Shown here: positions 6,923 through 9,003 of the stretch, one piece after another
Layout of the letters: each line of letters begins with the position of its first letter
How positions within the stretch are numbered: position 1 is the first letter of the stretch
From: CAZOMR01 sp964580655
Lineage (GTDB): Bacteria; RBG-13-61-14; CAZOMR01
Assembly: GCA_964580655.1 (NCBI GenBank)
Contig: CAZOMR010000135.1
Coordinates: forward strand, 1-9,003
Direction of reading: 5' to 3'
DNA length: 9,003 nt
Notes under the pieces: model-generated
Told to the model about the DNA's origin: nothing
Database searches by the model: none
Seen by the model: only the letters and a program-made list of their open reading frames with translations
Program-made: the position numbers and the translations under genes

Positions 6923-7395
6923 AAAAAATACTGGTAATGGGGCTGGGAAACCCCATTCTCTCCGATGACGCGGTAGGAATTCTCGCCGCGAAAAGGCTCA
7001 GGGAATCTTTACAACACCCGGAAGTGGACATCATCGAGGCTGAGCTCGGAGGGATGAATTTACTCGATCCGCTCCGAGACTATCAGGCCGCAATTATTAT
7101 GGACTCGGTTATAACCGGCCGGCATCCCCCAGGCACTATACTAAATTACGATCTGGAAAACCTGCCTGGATCACCACGCCTTATATCCCCTCATGACGCT
7201 GACTTCGCTTCCACAATCAGCCTGGGCAAAAAGCTCGGCATGAACATGCCAAGTGATGTCAGGATACTAGCTATGGAGGTCGAGGACAACATCACATTTG
7301 CCGAAAAATGCACGCCCAAAGTCCAGGCCGCTATTCCTCAAATGGTAAAAAGCGTCAAGAATTTGATCCAGCAACTGCTCAACACCGGGCATTAA
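6919..7395 (+). CDS. Hydrogenase maturation protease (HycI/HyaD/FrhD family)
   Basis: Endopeptidase that removes the C-terminal tail of a [NiFe]-hydrogenase large subunit after nickel insertion, 158 aa, the usual family length. The N-terminal motif GLGNPILSDDAVG (8-20) is diagnostic. Residues likely to sense nickel, by comparison with HybD (E16, D62, H93), are D16 or D17, D62 (IIMDSV) and H92 (SPHDADF). The C-terminal MEVEDNITFAEKCTPKVQAAIP is also typical. I place the start at GTG 6919, which overlaps the mvhA stop as GTGA. This keeps the first beta strand (KKILVMGLGNP); a start at ATG 6937 would cut it, and an upstream ATG at 6823 adds mvhA-shadow residues. There is no clear ribosome binding site, so translation probably depends on coupling to mvhA. 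MvhA is its obvious substrate. No hyp genes accompany it here. Confidence 0.92.
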   Translation: MKKILVMGLGNPILSDDAVGILAAKRLRESLQHPEVDIIEAELGGMNLLDPLRDYQAAIIMDSVITGRHPPGTILNYDLENLPGSPRLISPHDADFASTISLGKKLGMNMPSDVRILAMEVEDNITFAEKCTPKVQAAIPQMVKSVKNLIQQLLNTGH

Positions 7396-7429
7396 AACGC
7401 AAACATAAAACAAAGGCAAGTATGTCTTC

Positions 7430-7446
7430 CTTCTTCGAGGGAGAAG
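7430..7446. terminator. Weak hairpin in the convergent gap, possible terminator
   Basis: A 7-bp hairpin (CTTCTTC, 3-nt loop, GGGAGAAG side, with one G-T pair) lies between the convergent protease and atoE stop codons and is followed on the + strand by ATTTCTTC. The T-run is poor, so intrinsic termination is only possible, not clear. On the - strand no T-run follows directly. Confidence 0.25.
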
Positions 7447-7452
7447 ATTTCT

Positions 7453-8790
7453 TCAGGCCGGTAGAATTACCAGGCCGAGTGCGAACACAAAAGCCACTCC
7501 CGCGCAGAGCAACATGGAATACCCGATGATCTCGCCTACCTTCAACCCGGTGATGCCGAGAAGCGGGATGGCCCAGAAGGGCTGGACCAGGTTGGTCCAC
7601 TCGTCCCCGTATGAGATGGCCATGATGGTCTTGGGGATGCTCACGCCCAGAGCCTGCGATGCCTTTATCATGACCGGGCCCTGCACTATCCACTGGCCCC
7701 CGCCGGAAGGCACGAAGATGTTGACAATGCCCGCGCTCAGGAAGGTAAAAACCGGGAGTGTGACCGAGTTGGAGATGGACACAAAGCCGTTTGCAAGAAG
7801 CTCCACCAGCCCGGAATTGGCCAGCATGCCCTGGATTCCGAAGTAGAATGGAAATTGCAGGATGATGCCAGCAACAGTCCGGGCACCATCGGCTATGGCA
7901 CGCACATAGTTGATTGGTGTCTTCTGGAACATGATCCCGATAAACAGGAACACGAAGTTCACGATATTGAGGTCAAGGTGAAATCCCTTTTCAGCGAACC
8001 TCAAGGCCACGAACCCCAGTCCGAATGCACCGATGAAAAGAGAGAGGATCACGCTGTTTTCTATCCGTCTTGCAGGCCCTGTCTCTTGTTCCGGCTTTTC
8101 CTTTTGAACCTCGGTTTTTAGATATGCCTCCGCCGTGATGACCTCGGAGTCATCACGCGGGCTTAACAGGAAGCAGAAGAAGATGATGACCAGGGTTAGC
8201 ACTCCGGCCATGACCAGGTTGAGGGGACTGCCAAGCGTGGCCCCCACCGGAATGACACCCATTCCCGCAACAACCTCCAGGCCCGGCGTGGCGGCCTGAA
8301 GCGGGGCTGAGCCTGAAAGCCCGCCGTGCCAGACCAGCAGGCCCATATATCCCGCGGCACCGAGCAGGGGGTAGTGGAACCTGAGTCCGCGCTCGAGACT
8401 GCTCCTTCCAACCTCTCTGGCCATGAGCGCGCCCACGATCACGCCCAGGCCCCAGTGGATCAGGCTTGCTACACAGGCAGAGAAAGCCACTATCACGGTC
8501 GCACTGCGGGTAGACCTCGGGATACGCGAGATCATATCTATCAGGCTCCGTACAGGCCCGGAATTGGCCAGAGCATGACCTGTAACAAGGATAAGGCACA
8601 TCTGCATCCCGAAAGTCAGGTTCGAGAAAAAGCCATCCCCCCAGTGCAAAACCATGTCCTTGAAACTGCTCTTCGTGAACACAAGACCCAGAACCAGTGT
8701 GAGTATGGTCAGGAGAATGGCAAAAATGAAAGGCTCCGGCATCCACTTCCGCGCCCATCCTGCACACCCTTGACCTAACCTCTGAATCAT
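7453..8790 (-). CDS. atoE: AtoE-type short-chain fatty acid transporter
   Basis: Integral membrane carrier of the AtoE (TIGR00366) family, thought to take up short-chain fatty acids such as acetoacetate or butyrate. It is 445 aa, near the 440 of E. coli AtoE. Many hydrophobic segments are visible, including about 19-39, 60-78, 97-123, 141-156, 174-210, 246-264, 274-288, 303-322, 343-360 and 420-443. A hydrophilic charged loop at 211-243 probably lies between the two halves. Conserved stretches are PSGGGQWIVQGPVMIKA (361-377) and YGDEWTNLVQPFWAIP (394-409). The start ATG (8790-8788) has GAGGAGGGGGG (8805-8795) upstream, a strong ribosome binding site. It is transcribed toward the hydrogenase operon from its own, unidentified promoter. 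The substrate is inferred from the family; some members are uncharacterised, and direction of transport is not shown. Confidence 0.88.
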   Translation of the reverse strand: MIQRLGQGCAGWARKWMPEPFIFAILLTILTLVLGLVFTKSSFKDMVLHWGDGFFSNLTFGMQMCLILVTGHALANSGPVRSLIDMISRIPRSTRSATVIVAFSACVASLIHWGLGVIVGALMAREVGRSSLERGLRFHYPLLGAAGYMGLLVWHGGLSGSAPLQAATPGLEVVAGMGVIPVGATLGSPLNLVMAGVLTLVIIFFCFLLSPRDDSEVITAEAYLKTEVQKEKPEQETGPARRIENSVILSLFIGAFGLGFVALRFAEKGFHLDLNIVNFVFLFIGIMFQKTPINYVRAIADGARTVAGIILQFPFYFGIQGMLANSGLVELLANGFVSISNSVTLPVFTFLSAGIVNIFVPSGGGQWIVQGPVMIKASQALGVSIPKTIMAISYGDEWTNLVQPFWAIPLLGITGLKVGEIIGYSMLLCAGVAFVFALGLVILPA

Positions 8791-8794
8791 TAGA

Positions 8795-8805
8795 CCCCCC
8801 TCCTC
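8795..8805 (-). promoter_or_regulatory. Ribosome binding site of atoE
   Basis: On the - strand the sequence reads GAGGAGGGGGG, with the AGGAGG core 8 nt before ATG 8790. It supports that start codon. Confidence 0.65.
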
Positions 8806-8856
8806 AAGAGGCTGTCGAAAAACTCCCTTTCAACACCAATCTAATTCAACGATGTC

Positions 8857-8931
8857 TCCCCTCCCTGCGATGGGAGGGGATAAAGGGGAGGGTGATCACC
8901 CTCTCCCAAGCCCTCTCCCATCAAGGGAGAG
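8857..8931. repeat. Cluster of three GC-rich hairpins (intergenic palindromic repeat)
   Basis: Three inverted repeats lie side by side. The first is a 9-bp perfect stem, TCCCCTCCC/GGGAGGGGA, with a 6-nt loop (8857-8880). The second is centred on the perfect palindrome GGGTGATCACCC (8890-8901) and extends to 8885-8906 with one G-T pair. The third is a 7-bp stem, CTCTCCC/GGGAGAG, with loop ATCAA (8913-8931). The CTCTCCC/GGGAGAG motif recurs within the cluster. This resembles REP/BIME-like intergenic elements spread through many bacterial genomes. It lies 67 nt or more upstream of the atoE start. No T-run follows any stem on either strand, so it is not a standard intrinsic terminator. Confidence 0.55.
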
Positions 8932-8971
8932 ACTCGTGTTTGGCCCTTTTATCCCGCCTTATTCATAGTAC

Positions 8972-8999
8972 GCCCGCGGACGCGAGATTTTGCGCGGGC
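8972..8999. repeat. Hairpin at the window edge
   Basis: GCCCGCG (8972-8978) and CGCGGGC (8993-8999) form a perfect 7-bp inverted repeat with a 14-nt loop. The window ends 4 nt later, so its context is unknown. Nothing else is recognisable between 8932 and 9003. Confidence 0.35.
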
Positions 9000-9003
9000 A
9001 ACC

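Overview
The window most likely comes from an anaerobic bacterium, probably a sulfate-reducing or syntrophic member of the Desulfobacterota or a similar lineage. The grounds are archaeal-type Hdr/Mvh genes in a setting with bacterial Shine-Dalgarno sites, a sigma70-like promoter candidate, an AtoE transporter, and GC-rich intergenic hairpins. The lineage is inferred; there is no rRNA or other phylogenetic marker here.

Layout. Positions 1-342 hold the remains of an integrase-type transposase, with part of its catalytic core deleted and a frame shift. Positions 343-922 have no convincing gene. They contain GC-rich hairpins, then an AT-rich stretch with a candidate promoter (662-689) and a leader of about 225 nt. 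Six genes then run on the + strand from 923 to 7395, with gaps of +10, -14, +14, +11 and -4 nt. In order they are an HdrC-HdrB fusion (HdrD-like), HdrA, MvhD, MvhG, MvhA and a hydrogenase maturation protease. After a 57-nt convergent gap, an AtoE-type short-chain fatty acid transporter lies on the - strand (8790-7453). The last 200 nt are noncoding and hold a cluster of GC-rich hairpins.

How the genes work together. MvhA carries the NiFe site and MvhG the iron-sulfur relay. MvhD ([2Fe-2S]) links the hydrogenase to HdrA, the FAD protein that performs electron bifurcation in methanogens. The fused CCG protein takes the place of HdrB plus HdrC. By analogy with the methanogen MvhADG-HdrABC complex, the operon should encode a soluble group 3c [NiFe]-hydrogenase/heterodisulfide-reductase-like complex. 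It would couple H2 oxidation to reduction of ferredoxin and of a disulfide-like acceptor, or run in reverse to release H2. The bacterial acceptor is not shown by the sequence. The last gene of the operon probably trims the C-terminus of MvhA after nickel insertion. AtoE next door is compatible with fatty-acid-linked (syntrophic) metabolism, but it is transcribed separately.

All six operon genes are intact and have the expected metal ligands, with cysteine where some relatives use selenocysteine. The complex is a known type. The less ordinary points are the C-B fusion, its incomplete first CCG motif, the long structured leader, and the hairpin cluster upstream of atoE.
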